Assembly: GCF_001940785.1 (NCBI RefSeq)
Contig: NZ_MSLS01000001.1
Span: 1-64,000 of the forward strand
Origin: Bacillus sp. MRMR6
Lineage (GTDB): Bacteria; Bacillota; Bacilli; Bacillales; Cytobacillaceae
DNA: 64,000 nucleotides
Reading direction: 5' to 3'
Shown: positions 1 to 8,235 of the stretch, piece by piece
How the letters are laid out: every line of letters begins with the position of its first letter
Position numbering within the stretch: position 1 is the stretch's first letter
Notes under the pieces: generated by a model
What the model was told of the DNA's origin: nothing
Databases searched by the model: none
The model's input: only the letters and a program-made list of their open reading frames with translations
Translations under genes and position numbers: made by a program

Positions 1-75
1 ATTATCTTTTGGAACAATGAGATCATAAATTCCTATATATGGGCTAAGATTGAATGAATCTTGAAAGGAAATCAT
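1..75 (-). CDS. IS1182-family transposase, N-terminal fragment (runs off the window)
   Basis: An open frame starts at ATG 75 on the minus strand, preceded by an AAAGGTGG ribosome binding site. It encodes MISFQDSFNLSPYIGIYDLI then VPKDN before leaving the window. The 'YDL/MVVPKDN' signature near the N-terminus is typical of IS1182-type DDE transposases, whose next segment usually continues 'LLRQINDLIDFSF'. Only 25 residues are visible, so the family assignment is inference and the gene could be intact or broken beyond the edge. Confidence 0.5.
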   Translation of the reverse strand, partial: MISFQDSFNLSPYIGIYDLIVPKDN

Positions 76-110
76 TTCGGTACCACCTTTAAAGTCTTGT
101 TACCTTAATT

Positions 111-158
111 ATAAAATAAAAAGCAGTTGAAGGGTTGATAAAATCAACCTTCAACTGC
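111..158 (-). terminator. Hairpin with U-tract in the transposase leader
   Basis: Arms at 123-138 and 144-158 (GCAGTTGAAGG..TTGA and its complement, one bulged base) form a 15-bp stem. On the minus strand it is followed by TTTTTATTTT. It lies between the element end and the transposase start. It would stop transcription entering the transposase from flanking DNA, a common insertion-sequence self-limiting device. Confidence 0.6.
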
Positions 159-198
159 CTCAAAACAAAGGACTTTTTCAGTGCCCTCAGCGTAGCGA

Positions 199-233
199 CG
201 AGGAGGCTCCCCGGCACGCCCGCGGAAAGCGAA
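199..233. repeat. Bacillus GC-rich intergenic repeat, copy 1
   Basis: A 35-base GC-rich block (starting CGAGGAGGCTCCCCGGCACG) is identical to 59937-59971. It is much richer in G+C than its surroundings and belongs to the dispersed small repeats common in Bacillaceae intergenic regions. Here it directly abuts the insertion-sequence end. The flanks GTGC (181-184) and GCAC (234-237) preserve part of its outer dyad. Confidence 0.8.
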
Positions 234-320
234 GCACCTGGAGGGGAAATCAACAGGCCTTGGTGCATAGGCAATTAAATCAAAAACAATCAATTTTTTA
301 AATCAAACAAAATGAAAAAT

Positions 321-377
321 TGCCGAGAAAACTACCCTTTCTCGACAATCTGTCGGTCGTACTCGACCGATTTTTTT
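321..377. terminator. Two adjacent terminator hairpins downstream of fnr
   Basis: Hairpin 321-347 (TGCCGAGAAA...TTTCTCGACA) is followed on the minus strand by AATTTTTCATTTT, which suits termination of the Fnr gene. Hairpin 352-370 (TCGGTCG-TAC-TCGACCGA) is followed on the plus strand by seven T and would stop plus-strand transcripts. Together they insulate fnr from the insertion sequence. Confidence 0.75.
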
Positions 378-395
378 GTTGTATGATCAATGCTG

Positions 396-1088
396 TTAGT
401 CAATTTTGCATATTTCTGTTGGGCATTCTTCACAATCAATTTCCATCTTTAAATACTCTAGGTCATGGATGGTAATGGAACCTTTATCAATTGAAATAAT
501 ACCGTTTTTTCGCAAATCACTTAATAATCGATTGACTACCTCACGTGAAGTTCCACAGAAATTCGCCAGCTCTTGGTTTGTTAAGGGTAATTCAATCAGG
601 ACTCCCTGATTGGTTTTAATTCCATAACTGTTTGTAATTCTAATAAGAGTGGAATATAAAGCGCCTTTTTTTCCATGAAGTACCAAGTCGCGGAATTTTG
701 TTTGGGTTTTTCGATATTGCTGACTCATCCATTTTATAAATTCTAAAGAGATCGCAAGGTTTTGCGCCAGTTTTTCCTCTAAGACATCTCTCATTATTAC
801 AGCAACTTCTCCACTTTCAACCAAACGAGCACTTAATAAGTAACGAGGATTAGGAGAAAATAAATCTAATTCCCCAATAAAGTCACCTTTTGAACACATT
901 CTTAAGGTAAGCTCGCGTCCATCAGGAATAATTTTACTGATTTGAATGATTCCGCTTTGGACGATAAATAGTTCTTCTGCTGCCGAACCTTCTTGAAATA
1001 GAAAGGTCCCTTTTTCGACCTTCTTAATATGGTGAACAGTTTCAAATAGTTGTGTTAATTTTGCAGGTATTTCCTTAACTGACTGCAT
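396..1088 (-). CDS. fnr: Fnr-type oxygen-sensing transcriptional regulator (Crp/Fnr family)
   Basis: This 230-residue Crp/Fnr protein has an N-terminal cyclic-nucleotide-fold sensor (about 15-120), a dimerisation helix and a C-terminal winged helix (recognition segment GTSREVVNRLLSDLRKNG). The C-terminus carries Cys-x2-Cys-x4-Cys (CEECPTEIC), the spacing of the three cysteine ligands of the Bacillus subtilis Fnr [4Fe-4S] cluster. An Asp in KFRDLVLHGK matches the Asp that serves as fourth ligand there. It probably activates anaerobic genes as in B. subtilis. A GTG four codons upstream lies inside the AAAGGTGG ribosome binding site, so ATG 1088 is chosen. The gene stands alone; the B. subtilis partner narK is not adjacent. 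Confidence 0.85.
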   Translation of the reverse strand: MQSVKEIPAKLTQLFETVHHIKKVEKGTFLFQEGSAAEELFIVQSGIIQISKIIPDGRELTLRMCSKGDFIGELDLFSPNPRYLLSARLVESGEVAVIMRDVLEEKLAQNLAISLEFIKWMSQQYRKTQTKFRDLVLHGKKGALYSTLIRITNSYGIKTNQGVLIELPLTNQELANFCGTSREVVNRLLSDLRKNGIISIDKGSITIHDLEYLKMEIDCEECPTEICKID

Positions 1089-1368
1089 GCTAATAACCAC
1101 CTTTAAAGGGGCGAAATCAATCGCAGATTTGATTTAATAAATGACAGTCAAAGGTTTCATTTACTAGATATTACTATAATTATATTGTTTACAAAGATTA
1201 TAAATCAATATTTGTGTAATAAGTTCATACAATCGTCAAAAAATAAATACAGTAGGATTGGAAAAATTGTTGAATTTATTTACCAACAAAAAGTTTGCAG
1301 GAAATTCCTATCATGTAGTTAGTTGTTAAGGAAATAATACTACTGTACTTTGAAAAGGAGGAAAAGAT

Positions 1369-1554
1369 ATGGGGCAAAATAAACAGTTTAAAGCAGGGCA
1401 AAAGGCACCAAATAACGGTGTTTATGTAGAAATAGGTGAGACAGGTTCCAATGTCATGCACCCTAAGAGGATAAGGTTAAAAGCTGGAGATCCTTTTCCG
1501 GAAAATTCAAACCATAACCGTATTTGGAGCTACAAACACAAAGACCAAGAATAG
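1369..1554 (+). CDS. yjzC: YjzC family small protein
   Basis: A 61-residue basic soluble protein matching the YjzC family: N-terminal QNKQFKAGQKAPNNGVYVEI, then RIRLKAGDPFPENSNHNR. It has a perfect AAAAGGAGG ribosome binding site nine bases before ATG 1369 and its own terminator. Function is unknown. The Gly/Lys-rich 'KxGqkAPnnG' pattern recalls small single-domain proteins found across Bacillaceae. The position at the head of the yjz/yja block matches B. subtilis gene order. Confidence 0.85.
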   Translation: MGQNKQFKAGQKAPNNGVYVEIGETGSNVMHPKRIRLKAGDPFPENSNHNRIWSYKHKDQE

Positions 1555-1559
1555 GAAAA

Positions 1560-1583
1560 GTCATCCATTTGGATGGCTTTTTA
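1560..1583 (+). terminator. Terminator of yjzC
   Basis: GTCATCC-ATTT-GGATGGC followed by TTTTTATTT immediately after the yjzC stop codon. Confidence 0.75.
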
Positions 1584-1625
1584 TTTGGCTAACAATGTTC
1601 AAAATTATACTTTCCTTATGCATAA

Positions 1626-1675
1626 AAAAACTAAGGCATTCACCTTAAGGACATGGCGAATGCCTTAGTTTTTCT
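1626..1675. terminator. Second, stronger bidirectional hairpin before clpB
   Basis: CTAAGGCATTC (1631-1641) pairs perfectly with GAATGCCTTAG (1658-1668), flanked by A7 and T5. It sits between the yjzC terminator and the clpB promoter, so it has no gene of its own to terminate. It probably blocks read-through into heat-shock-controlled clpB. Confidence 0.75.
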
Positions 1676-1683
1676 AAACATTT

Positions 1684-1740
1684 TTTACATAATGATTCAG
1701 TTCGTTTATAATAATAAATAATAGGTCAAAAAAGGTCAAA
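1684..1740 (+). promoter_or_regulatory. clpB promoter with CtsR operator
   Basis: TTTACA (1684-1689) and TATAAT (1707-1712) are separated by 17 bases, a good vegetative promoter. Eleven bases downstream lies GGTCAAA-AAA-GGTCAAA (1724-1740), an exact match to the CtsR heptad direct repeat RGTCAAA-NAN-RGTCAAA. CtsR is the class III heat-shock repressor of clp genes in Firmicutes, so clpB is expected to be derepressed by heat and protein stress. Confidence 0.9.
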
Positions 1741-1753
1741 TGGAGTGATGTAG

Positions 1754-4351
1754 ATGGATTTAAATCGAATGACAGAGCATCTGCAACAGGGCATACTAGA
1801 TGCCCAGTCTTTGGCGATAAAACATAATCATCAAGAGGTAGATGAATCACATTTGTTTGTTACACTGCTTCAACAATCGGATAGCCTAATAGGGGCCATC
1901 TTTGAAAGGTCAGGGTTACCTGCCAATCAGGTTGAAAAGGTCTTATCAGATGTATTAGCTAAAAAGCCCCAGGTTACTGGGAGTGGTGCTGAGCATGGAA
2001 AATTATATATTACTTTAAAGCTTCAGCAGCTCTTTGTTCGTGCGGAAGAGTTTGCGGCTAAATTTTCGGATGATTATCTATCTGTAGAGCATATGTTATT
2101 AGCTGCTTCATTCGCAGCAGATTCGGAAATAAGCAAAGTTTTAAAAAATAGTGGAATAACGGCTGAACAGCTATTGAAGGCAATTAAAGATATAAGGGGG
2201 AATCAAAGAGTGACGACACAGAATCCTGAAGCTGTTTACGATGCCCTAAATAAATACGGAAGGGATTTAGTGAAAGACGCAAAGTCAGATAAATTAGATC
2301 CTGTCATTGGCAGAGATGCAGAAATACGGCACGTAATTAGAATTTTATCGAGGAAGACTAAAAATAATCCAGTATTAATTGGGGAACCAGGCGTAGGTAA
2401 AACGGCAATTGTTGAGGGTCTTGCACAACGAATAGTAAGAAGAGATGTACCTGAGGGATTAAAAGATAAGACCATTTTCTCACTGGATATGAGTGCTTTA
2501 ATAGCTGGTGCCAAATTCAGGGGAGAGTTTGAGGAAAGGTTAAAAGCCGTTTTAAATGAGGTGAAAAAAAGCGAGGGTCAAATTTTATTATTTATAGATG
2601 AATTACACACCATTGTGGGAGCTGGCAAGACTGAGGGAGCAATGGATGCAGGTAATATGTTAAAACCTATGCTAGCACGGGGAGAGCTGCATTGTATTGG
2701 TGCCACAACGCTGGATGAGCACAGGAAATATATCGAAAAGGATCCAGCACTTGAACGGAGATTTCAACAAGTACTTGTCCAAGAGCCTAATGTTGAGGAT
2801 ACAGTTTCGATATTACGTGGCTTAAAAGAAAGGTTTGAAGTGCATCATGGTGTAAAAATACATGATCATGCTCTTGTAGCGGCTGCGACTTTATCTGACC
2901 GATATATAACCGATCGGTTTTTACCAGATAAGGCAATCGATTTAATTGATGAAGCATGTGCCCTTATCCGAACTGAAATTGATTCAATGCCTACTGAACT
3001 AGACGAGGTATCGAGGAGAGTAATGCAGCTTGAAATTGAAGAGGCTGCTTTAAGAAAAGAGCAGGATGATCCAAGTAAACAGCGGCTTGATTCGCTGCTT
3101 AAAGAACTGGCGGAGCTCAAAAGTCAAGCTAATAAAATGAAAGCCCAGTGGTTAAATGAAAAGCAGGATATCCAAAGATTGCAGGAAAAAAGAGAACTAA
3201 TTGAAAGACTGAAAAGGGAACTACAGCAAGCAGAGGATAAGTATGATTTAAATCGTGCTGCAGAGCTCCGCCACGGTCAAATCCCGATAGCTGAAAAAGA
3301 GTTAAAGGAGCTGGAATTAACAGCAGCAAACAGCGTACGCCTTTTACGAGAAGAGGTTACGGGAGATGAAATTTCTAATATTATCTCAAGGTGGACAGGG
3401 ATTCCGCTGTCAAAACTTGTAGAGGGTGAGCGAGAAAAGCTGTTAAGATTAGAATTGTTGCTGCATGAACGGGTTATTGGTCAAAACGAGGCGGTTCAAC
3501 TGGTTGCAGATGCTGTTTTGCGAGCAAGGGCGGGTATTAAAGACCCAAATAGACCTATAGGTTCATTCCTCTTTTTAGGACCTACTGGTGTAGGAAAAAC
3601 AGAACTAGCCAAGGCCTTAGCAGAATCGTTATTCGATAGCGAGGAGCATATTATCCGTATCGATATGTCTGAATATATGGAAAAGCATGCTGTTTCAAGG
3701 TTGATTGGCGCACCGCCGGGTTATGTTGGCTATGAGGAAGGAGGACAACTAACAGAGGCTGTTCGAAGGAGACCGTATTCAGTCATTCTAATGGATGAAA
3801 TTGAAAAAGCCCATCCGGAAGTATTCAATATTTTATTGCAAGCATTAGATGATGGAAGGATTACTGATTCTCAGGGTAGAGTGGTTGATTTCAAAAACAC
3901 AGTAATTATTATGACTTCTAACATTGGCTCTCAGTATTTACTCGAACGAAGTGACAATGCAAATGAAATTTCGGAATCGACTAGAGAAAGAGTTTTAAGT
4001 CAACTAAAATCCCATTTTCGTCCGGAATTCTTAAACAGAGTGGATGAAACCATCCTTTTTAAACCGTTATCGCTGGCAGAAATTAAAAATATTGTAGTTA
4101 AAATGATGAGTGATTTACAGAAAAGAATTGAAGAACAACATATAAATTTAGAAATTAGTAATACAGCAAAAGAGTTTATCGCAGTTAACGGTTTTGATCC
4201 CATTTATGGAGCAAGACCATTAAAAAGGTTTATTCAAAGAAATCTCGAAACAAAACTTGCAAGGGAAATTATTGCAGGTAAAGTACATGAGCATTCAACA
4301 GTTCATGTAACAACTGAAAATGATGAATTAACATTAACAATATCTAATTAA
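1754..4351 (+). CDS. clpB: ATP-dependent disaggregase ClpB
   Basis: This 865-residue Hsp100 chaperone extracts polypeptides from aggregates together with DnaK. In order: double Clp-N domain (1-145), AAA+ domain 1 with Walker A GEPGVGKT and Walker [10 protein letters not shown], a coiled-coil middle domain rich in Glu/Lys/Leu (about 410-530) that is diagnostic of ClpB over ClpC, and AAA+ domain 2 with GPTGVGKT and the [13 protein letters not shown] pore loop. Length is typical. It has no IGF/L-type ClpP-docking loop by context of ClpB membership. B. subtilis itself lacks clpB; B. cereus and B. megaterium groups have it. The CtsR operator upstream indicates heat-shock control. Start ATG 1754 follows GGAGTGA. 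Confidence 0.97.
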   Translation: MDLNRMTEHLQQGILDAQSLAIKHNHQEVDESHLFVTLLQQSDSLIGAIFERSGLPANQVEKVLSDVLAKKPQVTGSGAEHGKLYITLKLQQLFVRAEEFAAKFSDDYLSVEHMLLAASFAADSEISKVLKNSGITAEQLLKAIKDIRGNQRVTTQNPEAVYDALNKYGRDLVKDAKSDKLDPVIGRDAEIRHVIRILSRKTKNNPVLIGEPGVGKTAIVEGLAQRIVRRDVPEGLKDKTIFSLDMSALIAGAKFRGEFEERLKAVLNEVKKSEGQILLFIDELHTIVGAGKTEGAMDAGNMLKPMLARGELHCIGATTLDEHRKYIEKDPALERRFQQVLVQEPNVEDTVSILRGLKERFEVHHGVKIHDHALVAAATLSDRYITDRFLPDKAIDLIDEACALIRTEIDSMPTELDEVSRRVMQLEIEEAALRKEQDDPSKQRLDSLLKELAELKSQANKMKAQWLNEKQDIQRLQEKRELIERLKRELQQAEDKYDLNRAAELRHGQIPIAEKELKELELTAANSVRLLREEVTGDEISNIISRWTGIPLSKLVEGEREKLLRLELLLHERVIGQNEAVQLVADAVLRARAGIKDPNRPIGSFLFLGPTGVGKTELAKALAESLFDSEEHIIRIDMSEYMEKHAVSRLIGAPPGYVGYEEGGQLTEAVRRRPYSVILMDEIEKAHPEVFNILLQALDDGRITDSQGRVVDFKNTVIIMTSNIGSQYLLERSDNANEISESTRERVLSQLKSHFRPEFLNRVDETILFKPLSLAEIKNIVVKMMSDLQKRIEEQHINLEISNTAKEFIAVNGFDPIYGARPLKRFIQRNLETKLAREIIAGKVHEHSTVHVTTENDELTLTISN

Positions 4352-4360
4352 GCTATAACA

Positions 4361-4395
4361 AAAAAAGGTCATCCTTGGAAAAGGATGACCTTTTT
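4361..4395. terminator. Terminator between clpB and yjzD
   Basis: AAAGGTCATCCTT-GGAA-AAGGATGACCTTTTT, a 10-bp perfect stem with A and T flanks, serves the convergent clpB and yjzD genes. Confidence 0.9.
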
Positions 4396-4403
4396 AAATA
4401 AAT

Positions 4404-4589
4404 TTAATGTTTTTCAGCCGGTTCATTAGGAATTACAGCAGAAGCGATAATAATTAAAACGGTTACACCAATCGAAACAATCGCACCTGACATAAAATTA
4501 AATACTCCACCTTCTGTCATTGAACTCACAACATATGAAAGCATCTGCACTAAAAGGAACGTCCAGAAAAAAGTCCAAAAATATCTCAT
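4404..4589 (-). CDS. yjzD: YjzD family small membrane protein (DUF2929)
   Basis: A 61-residue protein with two predicted membrane helices (about 2-20, WTFFWTFLLVQMLSYVV, and about 33-55, GAIVSIGVTVLIIIASAVI) and a short polar tail. This matches the YjzD/DUF2929 family. ATG 4589 follows AGAGGTGAATACG; a GTG three codons earlier overlaps that ribosome binding site and is less likely. Function is unknown. It is convergent with clpB. Confidence 0.8.
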   Translation of the reverse strand: MRYFWTFFWTFLLVQMLSYVVSSMTEGGVFNFMSGAIVSIGVTVLIIIASAVIPNEPAEKH

Positions 4590-4796
4590 CGTATTCACCT
4601 CTAACCCTATTTTACATCTCTTATCATATTACCATACGCTATCAAATTTAAAAACAGAAAATTAGACATTTATTGCTCTTTGTATAGAAAACTTCTTAAA
4701 GCAAAAATAGTGAACCATGAACTAGGCTAAATCCCTTTCAACTTATGTGAACTCACATACAATAGTTTGAGGAAATATGTAAAAGGAGATTTAGCG

Positions 4797-5519
4797 ATGG
4801 AAAACCGTAATTTTCAGATGGATTCCCAATGGAATATCATTCATTACCCAGAAAAACCAACCGGGTTTGGAATCTTAATTATTGGAGATGAACGACATTT
4901 TGTGGATGAAAATAAGTGCTTTTGGTCACAAAATGAAGGGAAGCTGGCCATTATCAACCAATTTAAAGATGCAGGGTATATAACTTTTTCCTCGAACTTA
5001 TATGGGAGAAATTGGGGTAGTGAAAATGCTGTAGAATTGGCACAAAGGTTATATCAGAGAGTAATCAGAAGTGAAATCTTAAATAATAAAATCCATATAT
5101 TAGCTGAAGGGATGGGGGCGCTTGTAGCGGTAAAACTTCTTGAAAAAATGAATGGCCAGCTAAGGTCAGTCGTCTTAGTAAACCCGGTGCTATCCTTAAA
5201 GAAGCATATCGAACAAGAAAAGGAACATAAATTCTTTTATAAGAAGCTGATTAGAGAACTTACGTCAGCATATAAAATGGATCAGGAAAAGCTTGAAAAC
5301 CAGCTTGTTCAGGCTGACAATAATATTAAGCTTGATTCTGAGATTCCAATAAAAATTATCCATGTTTTATCCGGGGGTAAATCATACAAACAATCTAAAC
5401 AGCTACAGCAATTATTGGGCACCACAAATCTAAGCCCAACCTTTATTGTCTCGGAAAAAAAGCCTCAACTGGGATATATGATTAATCAATTTTTTAAGAA
5501 TAATGAACACGACCTTTAA
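4797..5519 (+). CDS. yjaU: YjaU-like alpha/beta-hydrolase-fold protein lacking the catalytic serine
   Basis: A 240-residue protein with the strand/turn pattern of a small alpha/beta hydrolase. The nucleophile elbow reads ILAEGMGALVA, so the Ser of the usual G-x-S-x-G is replaced by Gly. A later strand IKIIHVLSGG resembles the strand before the catalytic Asp, but no clear Asp/His pair follows. It may be a non-enzymatic or altered hydrolase. The position upstream of yjaV and comZ matches B. subtilis yjaU-yjaV-med-comZ, though med is missing here. ATG 4797 follows AAAGGAG with an eight-base gap; an upstream in-frame start lacks a site. Confidence 0.7.
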   Translation: MENRNFQMDSQWNIIHYPEKPTGFGILIIGDERHFVDENKCFWSQNEGKLAIINQFKDAGYITFSSNLYGRNWGSENAVELAQRLYQRVIRSEILNNKIHILAEGMGALVAVKLLEKMNGQLRSVVLVNPVLSLKKHIEQEKEHKFFYKKLIRELTSAYKMDQEKLENQLVQADNNIKLDSEIPIKIIHVLSGGKSYKQSKQLQQLLGTTNLSPTFIVSEKKPQLGYMINQFFKNNEHDL

Positions 5520-5603
5520 GTAAGAGCCTTCCCTTAAAACTAATAATTCTTCCTAATACCGCATAGGATGCACTATAGGACGATAGGGGAGGTTTATTCA
5601 TTA

Positions 5604-6440
5604 ATGGACAAGGTTGTCATCATAAATGTTTTTGGTTTTGTTAGCTTTCATGTCTGTAAAACAATGCTAAACAAAGGTATAGAAGTAAGAGGGATTAAAA
5701 TAGAAAATGGAGAAAATAAAAGTGATTATACAGAAGATATGAAATTGGAGATAGGGCGTAATGCGAATTTTAAGGAGTGTTCCTTAGAAGCTTGGGTGAA
5801 TAATCCCCCAGAGTACGGAGCAATTACATTAATGTCTTTATACGATCTTTATATGACTAACAACGAAAGAATAATCCAAGAGAATTCAGTAATGGAACCA
5901 ATTATGAAACATCTTAAAAAGAGTAAAGATATGTCTGGAATGCTTGCATTACTCATTCCAAGCCAATTACTTTCAACCGAACTTTCTTCACCAGTGGAAG
6001 TTGAGATGCGAAATTTCCTAAATATCTTAAAGGGACTGAATTCGAACATACAATATATATATTTGCCAACTGTTTATGGCCCATGGCAGCCTTCAACCTT
6101 TGTTTTTCAACATTCAATCATATCAAAATTGAATAGGAATACAGATTTTGGTGGAATTAGAGAAGAAACCAGAGATGCTCTGTTTGTTAATGATACAGTA
6201 GACTCAATTATGGAGATATTGGAAAGTAAAAAGCAGGGGAGCTACCTACTTGAAAGCGGTAAAGAAAACCAATGGACCTTGTGTGCAGAGTTCTTAAAGA
6301 TCGAAGGTCGTTTTCTAAACGTCCAAAAAAGTCAAGATTTCACGAAATCACATACCAGAATAATAGTAAAGCAAGAAACTCTGTATTCTGATGCACTCTT
6401 AGAACAAGTAAATCATACAAATCGCATATATCGTGTATAA
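5604..6440 (+). CDS. yjaV: YjaV-like protein of the NAD-dependent epimerase/dehydratase (extended SDR) fold
   Basis: A 278-residue protein resembling extended short-chain dehydrogenases in its C-terminal half: YLPTVYGPWQPSTFVFQHSI is the family's 'N/TVYGPWQ' segment, followed by DALFVNDTVDSIMEILES, the usual substrate-domain helix. The N-terminal Rossmann loop is degraded (INVFGFVSFHVC, one glycine instead of GxxGxxG), so NAD binding is doubtful. It follows yjaU by 84 bases. B. subtilis YjaV occupies the same place. ATG 5604 is preceded by GGGGAGG at 11 bases; an earlier in-frame ATG at 5568 has no ribosome binding site. Function unknown. Confidence 0.7.
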   Translation: MDKVVIINVFGFVSFHVCKTMLNKGIEVRGIKIENGENKSDYTEDMKLEIGRNANFKECSLEAWVNNPPEYGAITLMSLYDLYMTNNERIIQENSVMEPIMKHLKKSKDMSGMLALLIPSQLLSTELSSPVEVEMRNFLNILKGLNSNIQYIYLPTVYGPWQPSTFVFQHSIISKLNRNTDFGGIREETRDALFVNDTVDSIMEILESKKQGSYLLESGKENQWTLCAEFLKIEGRFLNVQKSQDFTKSHTRIIVKQETLYSDALLEQVNHTNRIYRV

Positions 6441-6504
6441 TATTGGATATGCTAAAAAGACAATACTACCAGCTAGGCAAATTTATTTCTTAAAGGAGTT
6501 ACAT

Positions 6505-6702
6505 ATGAATCAAGATAAGTCGTTGCAATTCTTACAAATAGCTATGAAATATTTACCTGAAGCTAAAGAGCAGTTTGAAAAATCAGGAATGGAATTATCA
6601 ATGGAAGCAATAGAGCCATTTATGAATCTTTTTACGAAGGTTATGCAAGAAGCTTATGAACTTGGATTTGAAGACGCTAAAAAGGCAACTACTCAAAGCT
6701 AA
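6505..6702 (+). CDS. comZ: ComZ, competence gene regulator
   Basis: A 65-residue helical protein nearly identical in pattern to B. subtilis ComZ (KSLQFLQIAMKYLPEAKEQ, then ELSMEAIEPFMNLFTKVMQE). ComZ is reported as a negative regulator of comG expression in B. subtilis, where it is co-transcribed with med. Here med is absent between yjaV and comZ. ATG 6505 follows TAAAGGAG. A convergent terminator separates it from yjzB. Confidence 0.9.
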   Translation: MNQDKSLQFLQIAMKYLPEAKEQFEKSGMELSMEAIEPFMNLFTKVMQEAYELGFEDAKKATTQS

Positions 6703-6717
6703 AGGAATGAATGAAAC

Positions 6718-6757
6718 AAAAGAAATGAGCTGCCAAGGTTACAGCTCATTTCTTTTT
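6718..6757. terminator. Bidirectional terminator between comZ and yjzB
   Basis: AAAAGAAATGAGCTG and CAGCTCATTTCTTTTT form a perfect 12-bp stem with A/T flanks. It overlaps the last codons of the convergent yjzB gene. Confidence 0.85.
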
Positions 6758-7066
6758 CCAAAATTGTTCTATAAAAGGGTATATTTTTTTAAATACGGGC
6801 TTTAAATTTTGGGCAGATTCCATAAGTATGTCTATATTTTCTAGTAAAGTCCCATAATCTATAGATGACTGATTGTGTGTTGGTGTTTGTTGTTGGGAGC
6901 GGTGCTCTCTTTTTTCTCCAAACATGAACCGCGCAAAACGATCTTCAGGAAGAACCTCGTTATTTTGCAGGCCTTCATCCATAAAGCTATCCTCGTTATT
7001 TTGCAGGTCTTCATTTATAAAACTATCCTCGTTATTTTGCAGGTCTTCTTGCTTGTCTTCATCCAT
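6746..7066 (-). CDS. yjzB: YjzB-like protein with an N-terminal acidic tandem repeat
   Basis: A 106-residue protein. Residues 1-40 are acidic and repeat LQNNEDSF(I/M)(N/D)E(D/G) about three times. Residues 70-106 form a conserved-looking helical C-terminus (DYGTLLENIDILMESAQNLK). B. subtilis has an opposite-strand small gene yjzB between comZ and fabHA, so the name is assigned by position; sequence identity was not tested. ATG 7066 follows AGGAGGATAGCTTT. Function unknown. The repeat makes the N-terminus length-variable between strains. Confidence 0.6.
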   Translation of the reverse strand: MDEDKQEDLQNNEDSFINEDLQNNEDSFMDEGLQNNEVLPEDRFARFMFGEKREHRSQQQTPTHNQSSIDYGTLLENIDILMESAQNLKPVFKKIYPFIEQFWKKK

Positions 7067-7078
7067 AAAGCTATCCTC
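6959..7078 (-). repeat. 36-bp tandem repeat spanning the yjzB start
   Basis: Three units begin at 7078 (48 bases, with a 12-base insertion), 7030 (36) and 6994 (36). Each starts GAGGATAG(C/T)TTTAT and ends CCTGCAAAATAAC. The first unit includes the gene's own ribosome binding site and ATG, so unit three carries an in-frame internal copy of GAGGATAGCTTTATGGATGA. Confidence 0.85.
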
Positions 7079-7151
7079 CTAAATATCCTTTTCTTTGTAT
7101 AAGGTATGTAAATCATGTCAATTTGGTTTGGGATATGGCTGTATTTAATAG

Positions 7152-7198
7152 TTGCTAAAATTAGCAGTTATTTGATAATATTAGTACCAAGTCATAAT
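7152..7198 (+). promoter_or_regulatory. fabHF promoter with FapR operator
   Basis: TTGCTA (7152-7157) and GATAAT (7174-7179) are 16 bases apart. Immediately downstream is ATTAGTACCAAGTCATAAT (7180-7198), an imperfect palindrome of the FapR type. It shares its left half with the perfect copy before fabI at 40154. FapR represses fatty-acid and phospholipid genes and is released by malonyl-CoA. Confidence 0.85.
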
Positions 7199-7237
7199 AA
7201 TTGATAATAAAAAAGGAATATATAAGGAGATGGCTCC

Positions 7238-8170
7238 ATGCAAGCTGGTATTATTGGAATTGGCAGGTACCTACCAGAAAAAATCGTGACTAACGCAGAT
7301 TTAGAGAAAATAATGGATACTTCAGATGAATGGATAAGAACCAGAACAGGTATTGAGGAAAGACGGATAGCGGATGAAAATACTAGTACTTCCGATATGG
7401 GATTTGCTGCAGCTAAAAAGGCAATAGAGGATGCTGGTGTTTCAGCAGATGAAATTGATTTAATTCTGGTAGCCACAGTAACACCTGATCAGCCATTTCC
7501 ATCAGTGGCTTGTATGCTTCAAGAACGCCTTGGGGCAAAAAAGGCTGCTGCAATGGATGTTAGCGCCGCATGTGCGGGCTTTATGTATGGGATTATTACG
7601 GGTAAGCAATTTATTGAAACCAATGCTTATAAGCATGTACTAATAGTAGGAGTGGAAAAACTCTCGAAAATTACCAACTGGGAGGACAGAAATACCGCTG
7701 TTTTATTTGGTGATGGTGCAGGCGCAGTCGTCTTAGGTCCAGTTTCTGAAAATAGAGGTATACTCTCCTTTGAACTAGGAGCAGACGGTACTGGAGCAAA
7801 ACATCTCTATCAGGAAGAATTTATTATTATGAACGGCCGCGAGGTATTTAAATTTGCAGTGAGACAAATGGGTGAAAGTTGTATCAATGTGCTAGAAAAG
7901 GCGGGGTTAACGAAAGAAGATGTTGATTTCCTCATTCCACATCAAGCTAATATTCGGATTATGGAAGCATCAAGGCAAAGGCTGGAATTGCCTGAAGAAA
8001 AAATGTCGAAAACCGTCCACAAATATGGCAATACATCTGCTGCCTCGATACCAATTTCAATTGTAGAAGAATTAGAGGCCGGAAAAATTAAGGATGATGA
8101 TGTTATTGTAATGGTAGGATTTGGTGGAGGCTTAACCTGGGGTGCAATCGCGATGAGATGGGGAAAATAA
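7238..8170 (+). CDS. fabH: 3-oxoacyl-ACP synthase III FabH
   Basis: A 310-residue condensing enzyme that starts fatty acid synthesis by joining acyl-CoA to malonyl-ACP. The catalytic triad is visible: Cys112 in [10 protein letters not shown], His235 in IPHQANIR, Asn265 in YGNTSAAS. The C-terminal [15 protein letters not shown] is typical. It is the first gene of a fabH-fabF pair under a FapR operator, the same arrangement as B. subtilis fabHA-fabF. As in Bacillus, it likely prefers branched acyl-CoA primers. ATG 7238 follows AAGGAGATGGCTCC. Confidence 0.97.
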   Translation: MQAGIIGIGRYLPEKIVTNADLEKIMDTSDEWIRTRTGIEERRIADENTSTSDMGFAAAKKAIEDAGVSADEIDLILVATVTPDQPFPSVACMLQERLGAKKAAAMDVSAACAGFMYGIITGKQFIETNAYKHVLIVGVEKLSKITNWEDRNTAVLFGDGAGAVVLGPVSENRGILSFELGADGTGAKHLYQEEFIIMNGREVFKFAVRQMGESCINVLEKAGLTKEDVDFLIPHQANIRIMEASRQRLELPEEKMSKTVHKYGNTSAASIPISIVEELEAGKIKDDDVIVMVGFGGGLTWGAIAMRWGK

Positions 8171-8235
8171 TTAATAAGAGACCCACCATAGATTATTGAT
8201 AAGTTATCTGGTAAAGAATAAAGGAGATGTCTCAT

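Larger units (their letters stand above)
1..188 (-). mobile_element. Partial IS1182-type insertion sequence (one end)
   Basis: The first 188 bases look like the 5' end of an insertion sequence read on the minus strand. It runs from a terminal motif GGCACTGAAAAAGTCC (about 170-186), through a strong hairpin with a U-run (111-158), to a transposase start at 75. The N-terminal residues and the terminal motif resemble IS1182-family elements of Bacillus, from memory. The rest lies outside the window, so completeness, the second inverted repeat and any target duplication cannot be judged. Confidence 0.5.

Noticed and set aside
89..274. Open frame over the IS end and GC-rich repeat
   Set aside because: It crosses the leader terminator and the repeat, has no ribosome binding site and no protein-like composition.
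1213..1233. Possible Fnr box TGTGTAATAAGTTCATACA upstream of fnr
   Set aside because: The right half is a poor match to TCACA, so autoregulation cannot be claimed.
6441..6504. Search for med (medA) between yjaV and comZ
   Set aside because: Only 64 bases separate them; med is absent from this position.
6873..7102. Two plus-strand open frames over yjzB
   Set aside because: They arise from the in-frame tandem repeat of yjzB read on the other strand; yjzB has the ribosome binding site and helical C-terminus.
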